Source of the DNA: Myxococcales bacterium
Lineage (GTDB): Bacteria > Myxococcota_A > Polyangia > Haliangiales > Haliangiaceae
Assembly (NCBI GenBank): GCA_016794525.1
Contig: JAEUJY010000059.1
Coordinates: forward strand, 91,275 to 155,274
Length of the DNA: 64,000 nt
Reading direction: 5' to 3'
Made by a program: the position numbers and the translations under genes. This document shows, in pieces, positions 27,420-35,165 of this stretch. Numbering within the stretch: position 1 is the first letter of the stretch; every line of letters starts with the position of its first letter. Below the pieces are notes generated by a model that had not been told where the DNA came from, did not search any database, and saw only the letters and a list, made by a program, of their open reading frames with translations.

Positions 27420-28334
27420 ATGTCCCTCTCCCGCCTCCTCGTCGTCCCCGCCCTCCTCGCCACCTCCCTCTTGGCCGCGTGCTCGGACGACGCCGCCGAC
27501 CCCGACCTGTTCCCCGGCCGCGTGCCGTGCGCCAGCGACGCCAGCTGGGACGGCGGCGCGCCGACCCACCGGACGTTCGTCTACGACGCCGACAAGCACC
27601 TGCTGTCGTCGCGCTCGGTCGATCCCGACGGCACCGTCAGCGCGACGGTCACCAACACCTGGGTCGACGGCCACCTCGCGACCAGCGAGCGGCAGACCGC
27701 GACCACGCACACCCGCACGACGTACACCTACGTCGACGATCTGCTGCGGACGATCGATCGCGCCGATCTCGTGCTCGACAACGGCGACTCCGGCTACACG
27801 CTGACGATCACCTACCGCGGCGACGTGCAGGTCGCGCAGCGCCTGGTCTGGCACGACCCGGCGCGGGGCAGCACGATGACCACGATCACCGGCGACGACA
27901 CCGCCCGGTCGACCTGGCGCGAGTGTCCGGAGGGCGCCGACGCCGGCCCGTGCACGGTGTCGGTGTGGGAGCAACCCGATCGCGACCCGACCCACTGGAC
28001 GCGCGGCACGATCGACGCCGGCGAGGACGGCACGATCGACGACGAGTTCACCCAGACCTACGACCGCAACTTCCTGCCGCTGGTGTTCGAGTGGCGCACG
28101 CTGATCGACACGCAGCTCACGCTCGATCAGCGCGAGACCAGCACCCGCGAGGCCGACGGGACCGAGCTGCGCCGGACGCTCGAGGTGCTGACCGCGCCGG
28201 CCGCGACGCTGGTCGAGACCTTCGCCTTCACGTGCGCCGCGGCCCGCACGCCCGCCGCGTCCTTCGGCGGCCCGGCCGCCGACCGACCCGAGCCGTCGCT
28301 CGCGCGGTTCCGGCGCAACCCGACGCAGCTCTGA
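27420..28334 (+). CDS. Lipoprotein with YD-like beta repeats, unknown function
   Basis: A 304-residue lipoprotein with signal peptide and lipobox LLAAC (Cys about 21). The mature chain is built of beta-strand repeats of the type HRTFVYDADKHLLSSRSVDPDG, TYTYVDDLLRTIDRAD and FTQTYDRNFLPLVFEW. These resemble the YD/RHS-like hairpins found in many myxobacterial lipoproteins. No enzymatic motif is present. The 169 bases upstream (27251-27419) hold nothing recognisable apart from GC-rich short inverted repeats. The gene is followed after 42 bases by the EcfT-like gene, so a shared transcript is possible. Confidence 0.75.
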   Translation: MSLSRLLVVPALLATSLLAACSDDAADPDLFPGRVPCASDASWDGGAPTHRTFVYDADKHLLSSRSVDPDGTVSATVTNTWVDGHLATSERQTATTHTRTTYTYVDDLLRTIDRADLVLDNGDSGYTLTITYRGDVQVAQRLVWHDPARGSTMTTITGDDTARSTWRECPEGADAGPCTVSVWEQPDRDPTHWTRGTIDAGEDGTIDDEFTQTYDRNFLPLVFEWRTLIDTQLTLDQRETSTREADGTELRRTLEVLTAPAATLVETFAFTCAAARTPAASFGGPAADRPEPSLARFRRNPTQL

Positions 28335-28376
28335 TCGCGGCGACGGCGCCACGGCAGATCGAGTACGCTGCCGCTG

Positions 28377-29690
28377 TTGTCCGACACCCCGCAGCCGACG
28401 CGCAGCTTCCCGGGTGGCCCGCGCCGGCGGGTCGCCTTCCTGGTCGCGGTGGCGGTGGGCGTGTTCTTCGTGCCGCGATGGTGGGGCGTCGCCATCGCGC
28501 TCGCCGCGATGGCGGGCGCGTGGGTGTGGCTCGGGCTCGGCGGCCAGCGGGTGCTGCGGCAGATCCGCAAGCTGATCCCGATCTCGCTGTTGTTCATCGC
28601 CGGCTACGCGCTGTTCTCCGACGATCCCGCGCGCGATCAGTGGTGGACGCTCGACCTCGGGGTCGTCCACCTCGACCTCAACGCGTGGGGCGCCGAGCTG
28701 GGCCTGACGATGGCGCTGCGGATCATCACGGTCGTGCTGGCGTCCCACGTCGCCCGCGCCGGTGACGCGCGGGCGCTGGCCCACGGCCTGCGCAAGCTCG
28801 GCATGCCGCGCCTGGCCGCGGTGGCGATCGACGCGACGCTGATGCTCCTCGACGGCGGCATGCGCGGCGGCGGCGGCCGGGGGCGCGGCGGCGGCGGTGG
28901 TGGTGGACGTGGCGGCGGCGGCGGTGGCGGTGGTGGCGGCGGCGGCGGTGGCGGCGGTGGCGGTGGCGGCGGTGGCGGCCATCACGACGACGCCACGCCC
29001 GGCGGCTTCGTCGCCGGCCTGCGCCGGCTCGCGCGCGGCGACGTCGGCGCGCTGGTCGATCCGTTCCGGCGCCACCTGCGCCGGGTCGACCGTCACCTGC
29101 GCGAGCAAGACCCCGACCTGCCGCCCCACGTCGCCACCGACGCCGGCGCGATCGCCGCGGTCGCGCTGACCATGCTCGGCGTCAAGGCGCTGAAGATCCT
29201 CCCCGGCATCCCGTTCCTGCCCGGCTACAAGGGCGTGCTCCTCTTGCCGCTGTACCTGGTGGCCGCCGAGGTCACGCGAACCAAGGTTGGCGCCACGCTG
29301 ACCGGCCTGACGATGGGCACCGTCGCGTTCCTGCTGGGCGACGGCCGCTACGGCGTGTTCGAGATCGCCAAGCACGTCACGCCGGGCATCATCGTCGACC
29401 TGCTGTACGGCCTGGCGCGCCGGGCCGCCGGCACCCACCGGATCCGCCGGATCGTCACCTACTCGACCCTGGGCCTCCTGGCCGCGCTGGGGCGGTTCGC
29501 GACGATCACGGTGATCGCCCTGGCCGTGCAGCCGCCGGCACTTGTTTACGCCGTGTTACTTCCCGGCCTCCTGGTCCACGGTATTTTCGGCGTCCTGTCG
29601 GGGGTGGTCACCGCGCCGCTCCTGACCGCGCTGTCGTCCCCGAACGAACCGAACGAACCGCACGCCCCGCACGCCCCGGAGCCTCCATGA
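28377..29690 (+). CDS. EcfT/CbiQ-like membrane protein with polyglycine insert and extra C-terminal membrane domain
   Basis: A 437-residue protein starting at TTG 28377. The N-terminal part (about 18-160) has several transmembrane segments and ends in RAGDARALAHGLRKLGMPRLAAVAI, close to the coupling motif of energy-coupling-factor T components (CbiQ/EcfT). A Gly/Arg tract of about 39 residues (163-201) follows, then a basic helix (FRRHLRRVDRHLREQDP). The last 190 residues form a second membrane domain with about five helices (ILPGIPFLPGYKGVLLLPLY, GTVAFLLGDGRYGVFEIAKH), which could be a fused substrate-binding S-like component. The stop overlaps the next start (ATGA), coupling it to two molybdenum-storage-like proteins, so uptake of a metal oxyanion is a plausible inference. 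No ECF ATPase is in the window. Confidence 0.55.
   Translation: MSDTPQPTRSFPGGPRRRVAFLVAVAVGVFFVPRWWGVAIALAAMAGAWVWLGLGGQRVLRQIRKLIPISLLFIAGYALFSDDPARDQWWTLDLGVVHLDLNAWGAELGLTMALRIITVVLASHVARAGDARALAHGLRKLGMPRLAAVAIDATLMLLDGGMRGGGGRGRGGGGGGGRGGGGGGGGGGGGGGGGGGGGGGGHHDDATPGGFVAGLRRLARGDVGALVDPFRRHLRRVDRHLREQDPDLPPHVATDAGAIAAVALTMLGVKALKILPGIPFLPGYKGVLLLPLYLVAAEVTRTKVGATLTGLTMGTVAFLLGDGRYGVFEIAKHVTPGIIVDLLYGLARRAAGTHRIRRIVTYSTLGLLAALGRFATITVIALAVQPPALVYAVLLPGLLVHGIFGVLSGVVTAPLLTALSSPNEPNEPHAPHAPEPP
28865..28979 (+). repeat. In-frame GGC/GGT trinucleotide tract (polyglycine)
   Basis: About 115 bases of almost pure GGC/GGT triplets encoding glycines with a few arginines inside the EcfT-like gene. 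Such tracts can expand or contract in steps of three without breaking the frame. Confidence 0.9.
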
Positions 29691-30532
29691 GCAACCTCGT
29701 CAGCGGCGATGGCCGCACCCACATCGAGTCGCGTCTGATGCGCGAGTCGCTCCAGGATCGGCGCGTCGTCGCCGGCACCGACAGCGACCGCGACGTCCAC
29801 ATCTTCCCCGACGCCGCGCTGATCGGCATCGGCGGCCAGAGCATCTTCGACCGCGGCAAGGACGCGATCCTGCCGCTGGTCGACGAGATCGCCGCGATCA
29901 AGCGCGACCTCGGCAAGAAGATGGTGCTGGCCGTCGGCGGCGGCACCCGGGTCCGGCACACGCTGTCGGTCGCGCTCGACCTCGGCCTGCCGGTCGGCGG
30001 CATCGCGCAGCTGATCGGCGCGATGGAGGAGCTCAACGCGATCCTGCTCAACACGCTCTTGGCCAAGCACGGCTCGATGCCGATGCAGCGCGATCACTTC
30101 TGGGATCTGCCGCTGTACTTCTCGTCGGGCATCCTGCCGATCGCGATCTCGATCCCGCCGTACCACTTCTGGGAGCCGCCGCCCGACGAGGGCGTGCTGC
30201 CGCAGCACGGCTCCGACTTCGGCCTGTTCCAGCTGGCCGAGGTGCTGTCGATGGGGCAGCTGATCTTCGTCAAGGATCAGGACGGCCTCTACGACAAGGA
30301 CCCCGCGGTCCACGCCGACGCGCGCCACATCCCGCGCATCACGCTGGCCGAGCTGCTGGCCAACCCGCCGCCGACCAACATCCTCGACGCCGAGCTGTTC
30401 CGGGCCTGGGCCACCGCCAAGAACATCACCCGCGTCCAGATCGTCAACGGCCTCAAGCCGGGCATGCTCACCGCCGCGATCCGCGGCGAGGACGTCGGCA
30501 CGGTCATCGTCAAGGAGGGCGGCCGTGGCTGA
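29687..30532 (+). CDS. Molybdenum storage protein subunit (MosA/MosB family)
   Basis: A 281-residue member of the amino acid kinase/UMP-kinase-like family that forms the ATP-dependent molybdenum/tungsten storage protein known from Azotobacter. Matches include QDRRVVAG then IGGQSIFDRGKDAILPLVDEI, GGGTRVRHTLSVALDLGLP, PPYHFWEPP, FVKDQDGLYDKDP, and the ending VQIVNGLKPGMLTAAIRGEDVGTVI. Compared with its partner, the first glycine loop lacks the Lys before IGG (ALIGIGGQS versus RVVKIGGQS), so the two subunits may differ in nucleotide handling. The ATG overlaps the stop of the EcfT-like gene and its own end overlaps the next subunit. Oxyanion storage rather than nucleotide synthesis is inferred from the pairwise arrangement and sequence. 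Confidence 0.85.
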   Translation: MSNLVSGDGRTHIESRLMRESLQDRRVVAGTDSDRDVHIFPDAALIGIGGQSIFDRGKDAILPLVDEIAAIKRDLGKKMVLAVGGGTRVRHTLSVALDLGLPVGGIAQLIGAMEELNAILLNTLLAKHGSMPMQRDHFWDLPLYFSSGILPIAISIPPYHFWEPPPDEGVLPQHGSDFGLFQLAEVLSMGQLIFVKDQDGLYDKDPAVHADARHIPRITLAELLANPPPTNILDAELFRAWATAKNITRVQIVNGLKPGMLTAAIRGEDVGTVIVKEGGRG

Positions 30533-31328
30533 CCGCAAGATCATCGAGTCGACGCTCGCCCGCACCAACCTGACCGATCACGACCTCGCCAACGTCGCGT
30601 ACTCGCCGACCGCGGTGATGCCCGACGTCCGGGTGGTCAAGATCGGCGGCCAGTCGGTGATGGACCGCGGCCGCGCCGCGCTGTTCCCGATCCTCGACGA
30701 GCTGGTCGCCGCCCGCAAGGAGGGCATCCAGGTCGTCGTGCTGGTCGGCGGCGGCACCCGCGCGCGCCACATCTACTCGATCGCCAGCGAGCTCGAGATG
30801 CCGGTCGGCGTGATGGCCACGCTCGGCAAGTACATCCCGATGCAGAACGCGCGGATGGTGCAGATGCTGCTCGCCAAGCACGGCGGCCTGTACATCCTGC
30901 CCGACGACTTCGAGAAGCTACCGCTGTACCTGCAGCTCGGCTGCCTGCCGGTGATGAGCGGCATGCCGCCGTTCGGCTACTGGGAGAAGCGCGAGGAGGG
31001 CAGCCGCATCCCGCCGCACCGCACCGACGCCGGCGTGTTCCTGTCGGCCGAGTTCCTGGGCGCGCGCCGCGCGATCTTCATCAAGGACGAGGACGGCCTG
31101 TACACCGACGACCCGAAGAAGAACCCCGCGGCGACCCACATCCCGCGGATCTCGGTCGCCGACCTCAAGGCCCGCGACCTGCCCGACCTCGTCGTCGAGC
31201 GCGTCGTCCTCGACTACCTGCCCCGCGCCCGCGCCTGCAAGGAGCTGCAGATCGTCAACGGCACCACGCCGGGCACCGTCCTCGCCGCCCTCCGCGGCCA
31301 GGACGTCGGCACCATCATCCACGCCTGA
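30525..31328 (+). CDS. Molybdenum storage protein subunit (MosA/MosB family), second copy
   Basis: A 267-residue paralogue of the preceding gene, starting at GTG 30525 and overlapping it by eight bases. It has VVKIGGQSVMDRGRAALFPILDEL, GGGTRARHIYSIASELEMP, PPFGYWEKREEGSRIPPHRTDAGVFL, FIKDEDGLYTDDP and LQIVNGTTPGTVLAALRGQDVGTII. The retained Lys in the first loop and the IPPHRTD segment resemble the Azotobacter subunits closely. The two proteins would assemble as a hetero-oligomeric cage storing molybdate or tungstate clusters at the expense of ATP. The gene ends directly before a long hexanucleotide array. Confidence 0.87.
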   Translation: MADRKIIESTLARTNLTDHDLANVAYSPTAVMPDVRVVKIGGQSVMDRGRAALFPILDELVAARKEGIQVVVLVGGGTRARHIYSIASELEMPVGVMATLGKYIPMQNARMVQMLLAKHGGLYILPDDFEKLPLYLQLGCLPVMSGMPPFGYWEKREEGSRIPPHRTDAGVFLSAEFLGARRAIFIKDEDGLYTDDPKKNPAATHIPRISVADLKARDLPDLVVERVVLDYLPRARACKELQIVNGTTPGTVLAALRGQDVGTIIHA

Positions 31329-31337
31329 AACCCGAAC

Positions 31338-31678
31338 CCGGATCGAGATCCGGATCGGGATCGGGATCCGGATCGGGATCCGGATCGGGAGCCGGATCGG
31401 GATCCGGATCCGGATCGGGATCGGGATCCGGATCGGGATCCGGATCGGGATCCGTCGCCGGATCCGGTTCCGGAACCGGTCGCCGTCGCGGCCACGGTCA
31501 CGGTCGCCGTCGCGGTCGCCGTCGCGGCCACGGTCGCCGTCACGGTCGCGGCCGCCGTCGCGGTCACGGTCGCCGTCGCGGTCGCGGCCACGGTCGCCGT
31601 CGCGGTCGCGGTCGCGGCCACGGTCGCCGTCGCCGTCGCGGTCGCGGCCGCGGTCGCCGTCGCGGCCGCGGCCGCGGC
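31338..31678. repeat. Hexanucleotide tandem arrays (GGATCS then GTCGCS units)
   Basis: Two adjoining arrays fill the gap after the second Mo-storage gene. About 31338-31466 is built of GGATCC/GGATCG units; about 31483-31678 of GTCGCC/GTCGCG/GTCACG/GGCCAC units. The boundary (31467-31482) is a mixed stretch with CCGGTTCCGGAACCGG. The array runs up to the stop codon of the convergent lipoprotein gene. Confidence 0.92.
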
Positions 31679-32446
31679 CTACTGAGCGGGTCCGCCCTTG
31701 TCGGCCTCGCGCTCCTTGCCGTGGCCATCCCCCTCGCCCGAGTGGTTCCCGCCGTGGTCGCCCTTGCCGCCGCCGGCGCCCGCGCCCTTGCCGGCCTCGC
31801 CGTCCGGCGGCACGGTGGCCGGCCGGAAGGCGTTCATCTTGTCGATGCGGGTCACGACCTCCTTGGCGAGGTCGGCCGCGGTCATCGCGCCGGTCGAGGT
31901 CATGACGACCTTGACGCCGCCCTCGATCTCCGACGAGGCGATCGTGACGTCCTTGGCGGTGATCACCGGGCACATGCCGGCGCCGCCGCCGGTGCCCTCG
32001 CCGCTGTGCTTGACGTCGGCGTCGGGCGCGGCCTGCACCGCGACCAGGTGCGCGGCGCGCTTGCGCACGGTGGCCACCGCGTCCGGATCGGTCGCGGTGA
32101 TCGCCAGCGCGATCGCGTTCTTCAGCGTGGCGTCCTCGACCAGCTCGGCCTTGGCGCCGGCGACCGCCGCGGGGCAGTTGCCGGCCTTGTTCGACATGCC
32201 CGGGTCGACCCCGGTGGCCGCGGCGCTGCCGCTGCCGGCCTGGTCACCGCTGCCAGCGGCGGTGCCGGCCGCGGTGCCAGCGGCGGTCCCGGCCGCGGTG
32301 CCAGCGGCGGTCCCAGCCGCGGTGCCAGCGGCGGTCCCGGCCGCGGTGCCGGCGGCGGGCGCGGGCTTGTCGTTCTGCTTCTTCTTGCAGGCGGTCGCCG
32401 ACAGGGCGACGGCCGCGATCATCACGGTGAGCGTGCGCAGGCGCAT
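31679..32446 (-). CDS. Lipoprotein with AAGT tetrapeptide repeats
   Basis: A 255-residue lipoprotein. Start ATG 32446 has a very strong GAGGAGG ribosome-binding site. The signal peptide ends in ALSATAC; Lys-rich residues follow. Residues about 33-64 are eight copies of the tetrapeptide AAGT, encoded by near-identical 12- and 24-base units. The following domain (about 85-210) has two Cys (NCPAAVAG, GMCPVITAKDV) and an alpha/beta pattern; the C-terminus is Gly/Lys/His/Asp-rich (GKGDHGGNHSGEGDGHGKE), possibly metal-binding. No family is recognised. It converges on the Mo-storage operon, separated only by the hexanucleotide array. Confidence 0.75.
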   Translation of the reverse strand: MRLRTLTVMIAAVALSATACKKKQNDKPAPAAGTAAGTAAGTAAGTAAGTAAGTAAGTAAGTAAGSGDQAGSGSAAATGVDPGMSNKAGNCPAAVAGAKAELVEDATLKNAIALAITATDPDAVATVRKRAAHLVAVQAAPDADVKHSGEGTGGGAGMCPVITAKDVTIASSEIEGGVKVVMTSTGAMTAADLAKEVVTRIDKMNAFRPATVPPDGEAGKGAGAGGGKGDHGGNHSGEGDGHGKEREADKGGPAQ

Positions 32447-32494
32447 GGATCCTCCTCGGCGGATGCTACCCGGCGCTGCCGCGGCGCGCACCTC

Positions 32495-32523
32495 TTGACG
32501 GCGGGCCAGCGACCGAGTAGATA
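32495..32523 (+). promoter_or_regulatory. Promoter of the tRNA-Gln/tRNA-Glu unit
   Basis: TTGACG (32495-32500), a 17-base spacer and TAGATA (32518-32523), close to the vegetative consensus. Transcription would begin around 32530, about 20 bases before tRNA-Gln. Confidence 0.65.
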
Positions 32524-32548
32524 GCTGTCGCCCGTTTCAGGGTGATCC

Positions 32549-32619
32549 TCGGGGATCGTCTAATGGCAGGACGTCAGTCTCTGGAGCTGACTATCTTGGT
32601 TCGAATCCAAGTCCCCGAA
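32549..32619 (+). tRNA. tRNA-Gln (anticodon CTG)
   Basis: Cloverleaf is complete. Acceptor TCGGGGA pairs with TCCCCGA (32612-32618). Anticodon stem TCAGT/GCTGA encloses loop CTCTGGA with anticodon CTG. T arm is CTTGG-TTCGAAT-CCAAG. Discriminator base A; CCA is not encoded. It reads CAG, the preferred Gln codon in this GC-rich genome. Confidence 0.93.
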
Positions 32620-32666
32620 CGCAGGCCTTGACGCAGAGCTTCGGTTCTGCGACAAGAACGCCGACC

Positions 32667-32739
32667 GGCCCCATAGTCTAGCGGTCTAGGACGTCGCCCT
32701 CTCACGGCGAAAACAAGGGTTCAAGTCCCTTTGGGGTCA
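32667..32739 (+). tRNA. tRNA-Glu (anticodon CTC)
   Basis: Acceptor GGCCCCA pairs with TGGGGTC (32732-32738, one G-T pair). Anticodon stem TCGCC/GGCGA encloses CTCTCAC with anticodon CTC. T arm is AAGGG-TTCAAGT-CCCTT. Discriminator A; CCA not encoded. It follows tRNA-Gln by 47 bases and is probably processed from the same transcript. Confidence 0.93.
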
Positions 32740-32751
32740 CGACAAGACGAC

Positions 32752-32797
32752 GGTCCACCCGGACCACAAGAGCGCCCACCCGGGCGCCTCGTCATTT
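32752..32797 (+). terminator. Double-hairpin terminator after the tRNAs
   Basis: Two hairpins in series, GGTCC-accc-GGACC (32752-32765) and GCGCCC-accc-GGGCGC (32772-32787), followed by GTCATTTT. The second hairpin plus T run is a standard intrinsic terminator. Confidence 0.65.
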
Positions 32798-32832
32798 TCG
32801 GGGTCTGATCGCCGGCCGCGCCCCGGGCGCCG

Positions 32833-34749
32833 TCACCGCGCGGTGATCGTGCCGCGGATCATGTCCATGCCGCAGGCGTAGGTGACGGTGCCGGCGGTCG
32901 GGAAGGTCACCGGCACCTCGACCGCCTGGTTCAACGGCAAGGGCTGGACGATGCGGCGGCCGGCGACCGTCATGACGACCTCGGTGGCGCAGGTCCGGGC
33001 GGTCGTGCGCTCGAAGACCAGGACCACCGGTGCGCCGACGGGGACGGTCGCGTCGGCGGGCTGGAAGCCGGCCTCCGTGACGGTGATCGAGACGCGGGCC
33101 GGGCGCTTCGGCGGCGGACGCTTCGGCGGGGGCCGCTGCGGCCGCGCCGCCGCAGGTGGCCCGGGGGTGGGCGCTGACGGGCGCGGGGGCGCGACCGCGG
33201 CGCGGACCCGCGCGACCAGCGCGTCGAGATCGTCGCCGGCTTCGACCTCCAGGACCTTCCGCCCGGCGGCGTCGAACACGACCACGTACGGCAACGGGAT
33301 CGTCCACGCGTCCGACCGGCTGACGTCGACGCGACGCAGCGCGAGGCGATCCGGCTGGGCGCGGACCAGGTCGACCAGGATCGGCGCGAGCGTCTGGCAC
33401 GGCGCGCACCACGTCGCCCACACGTCGACGATCGTCACCTTGCCGGCGACCGGCGCCAGCGCCTGACCGGGCGCGGGCTCGGGGATGTCGGCGATGTCGA
33501 GCCCGTCCGCGACAGGTGGCGGCGCGTCGGCCACATGGTCGTGCGCGTCGTGCGCGTCGTGCGCGTCGTGCGCGTCGTGCGCGTCGTGCGCGTGTGCGTC
33601 CTCACCGCCGTGGTCGTGATCGCCGTCGCCGTGATCGCCGTGGTCGTGATCGCCGTGGTCGTGCTCGTCGTCGTGCTCGTCGTCGTGCGCGTCGTCGTGC
33701 GCGTCCGCGCGCGCGGCGCCGCCGAACGTCCACGCCACGCCGAGCTCGACGATCGCGGGCATCGCGAGCTGACCGCCGACCACCCGGGTGACGACCGGCA
33801 CCTTCACCCCGAGGTCGAGCGCGAGCCGCGGCGAGGCGTTCCACGTCGCGCCGGCGGCGAGCATCGCGTCGAGGCGCCCCTGGTTGCCGTCGTCGGTGGG
33901 GACCACCCCGCCCCACCGCTCCGCGGTCTCGGCCTGGACCTCGGCGCCGCCGCGCAGCGTCCACCGCGCGCCGACGCTGCGGCGCGCCGACGCGCCCGCC
34001 GCGTAGCGGTCGCCGGCCTGGTAGCCCTCGCCGTTGGCGTACAGCGTCTGCTGCGTGAACCCGAAGCCGCCGACGCGCCACCGCCCGACGCTGCGGCTCG
34101 CCTCGAGCGTCAGCACCGGGTTCACCGTGCCGGTGCCCAGCTGGATGTGCTGGTGCGCCAGCCCCTGCGCGCCGCGCGCGAACGGATCGGCCTCGGTGCG
34201 ACCGAGCGGCACGGTGACCCCGGCGCGGCCGGCCACGCGCCACGCGCCGAGGACGCGGCCGTACCCGCCGAGCACCATCGGGTCGCCGAGCCCCGCGACC
34301 GTCTCGTCGCGGTGGTGGATCCCCGGCGTGGTCAGCGCGACCGCCACGCCGGCGGCGTCGTAGTAGTCGATCGTCGTCGCGGTCAGGCGCAGCGGCAGCA
34401 CCAGCGACGCGCCGAACCCGCCCGGCAGCCCGACGTCGGCGCCGAGCCGCGCCTCGGTGATCGCCAGGTGCTGATCGTGGACGATGTCGATCTCGCCGCG
34501 GCCGACGACGTCGTCGCGATCGTCGTGGGTGGTGTGGACCGCCGTCGCCAGCCAGCTCAGGTGGAGGGCCACCTGCCCGGCGGCGAGCGTCGCGTCGTCG
34601 ACCTTCCCGACCGGGAGGTTGGGGTTGCTTCAACCCGCGCAGGCCCCGCCGGCCCGCGCGTCGTCGGGCGCGAGCCCGAGCGCCAGGGCGGCGACGAGCA
34701 GCGCGGCGGGGCGGACCCGGATCGACCTCACGCGAGCGGCGCGGCGCAC
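32833..34749 (-). CDS. Candidate selenoprotein: exported CxxU barrel-thioredoxin-cupredoxin fusion
   Basis: Reading through the in-frame TGA at 34632-34630 gives a 638-residue protein. Residues 1-33 form a signal peptide (cleavage after DARA), followed at once by GGACAGU (Cys37, Sec40) and SNPNLPVGK. Residues about 60-344 look like an outer-membrane barrel of the phenol-degradation/transporter type, ending in VELGVAWTF. Then come an Asp/His-rich stretch (about 348-405) with five HDA repeats, a thioredoxin domain with WCAPC (Cys448, Cys451), a Pro/Lys linker, and a cupredoxin-like domain (about 550-638) with TCATEVV and YACGMDM. Start GTG 34749 is preceded by GAG and a TAGCGT -10 box; GTG 34731 is an alternative. 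Without readthrough the gene would start at internal GTG 34572 and lose signal peptide and CxxU. A nonsense mutation is the alternative, but the SECIS-like hairpin argues against it. Role: redox or metal (copper?) handling, inferred. Confidence 0.75.
34601..34632 (-). promoter_or_regulatory. Candidate bacterial SECIS element directly after UGA
   Basis: Downstream of the UGA (34632-34630), 5'-ACCUCCC (34619-34613) pairs with GGGAAGGU (34608-34601), seven base pairs with one bulged A, closing on the tetraloop GGUC (34612-34609). The first loop G comes 17 bases after the UGA. A GGU apical loop at this distance is the hallmark of the E. coli fdhF-type SECIS read by SelB. Confidence 0.65.
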
Positions 34750-34755
34750 GTCTCG

Positions 34756-34761
34756 ACGCTA
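34756..34761 (-). promoter_or_regulatory. -10-like box upstream of the selenoprotein gene
   Basis: TAGCGT, identical to the -10 box at 15298, ends six bases before GTG 34749. The -35 region (GTCGAC, 17-base spacer) is weak. It suggests a leaderless transcript, or one starting from the LysR-like gene 65 bases upstream. Confidence 0.35.
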
Positions 34762-34814
34762 GCACGCCGCCCCCGCGCGTCGACCGCGGGCGCCGCGGTG
34801 GGACCGCCCGCGCG

Positions 34815-35078
34815 CTAGCTCGGCCAGCGCTTGCTGGCGGCGACGACGGTGTCGACGTGGGCCAGGATCGCCGCGGCCTCGGCCGCGAAGTAGCGACCGA
34901 AGGCGGTGAGCACGATGCCGCGGCCGCGGCGCTCGAACAGCGGTTGGCCCAGCTCGTCCTCGAGCGCCTGGATCTGGCGGCTCAGCGGCGGCTGCGTGAC
35001 GTGGAGCCGGGCCGCCGCGCGGGTGACGTGCTGCTCCTCCGCCACGACGACGAAGTACTGCAACTGCTGCAAGCTCAT
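34815..35078 (-). CDS. Stand-alone LysR-type HTH protein without effector domain
   Basis: An 87-residue protein that is exactly the N-terminal part of a LysR-type regulator: MSLQQLQYFVVVAEEQHVTRAAARLHVTQPPLSRQIQALE and GQPLFERRGRGIVLTAFGR, followed by the linker helix and a TAG stop. The 200-residue effector-binding domain is absent, and no remnant of it is found before the next gene. It is either a truncated gene or a functional DNA-binding-only regulator; the linker helix needed for dimerisation is kept. GGGGGG lies just before ATG 35078. It lies 65 bases upstream of the candidate selenoprotein gene on the same strand and diverges from map, so it could regulate either. Confidence 0.8.
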   Translation of the reverse strand: MSLQQLQYFVVVAEEQHVTRAAARLHVTQPPLSRQIQALEDELGQPLFERRGRGIVLTAFGRYFAAEAAAILAHVDTVVAASKRWPS

Positions 35079-35165
35079 CGCCCCCCCAGCATGCCCGAGG
35101 CACGGGCCGGCATCGAGTCCGAAACGGTATTGGACCGCGGCGCCGGCCGATCGCAGGGTGCGGCC

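Noticed and set aside
32833..34572. Barrel-thioredoxin-cupredoxin gene starting at GTG 34572
   Set aside because: This start lacks a signal peptide although all domains are extracytoplasmic; the signal peptide lies upstream in the same frame across a TGA.
33602..34765. 387-residue minus-strand frame covering the region upstream of 34572
   Set aside because: Out of frame with the real protein; Arg-rich shadow sequence.
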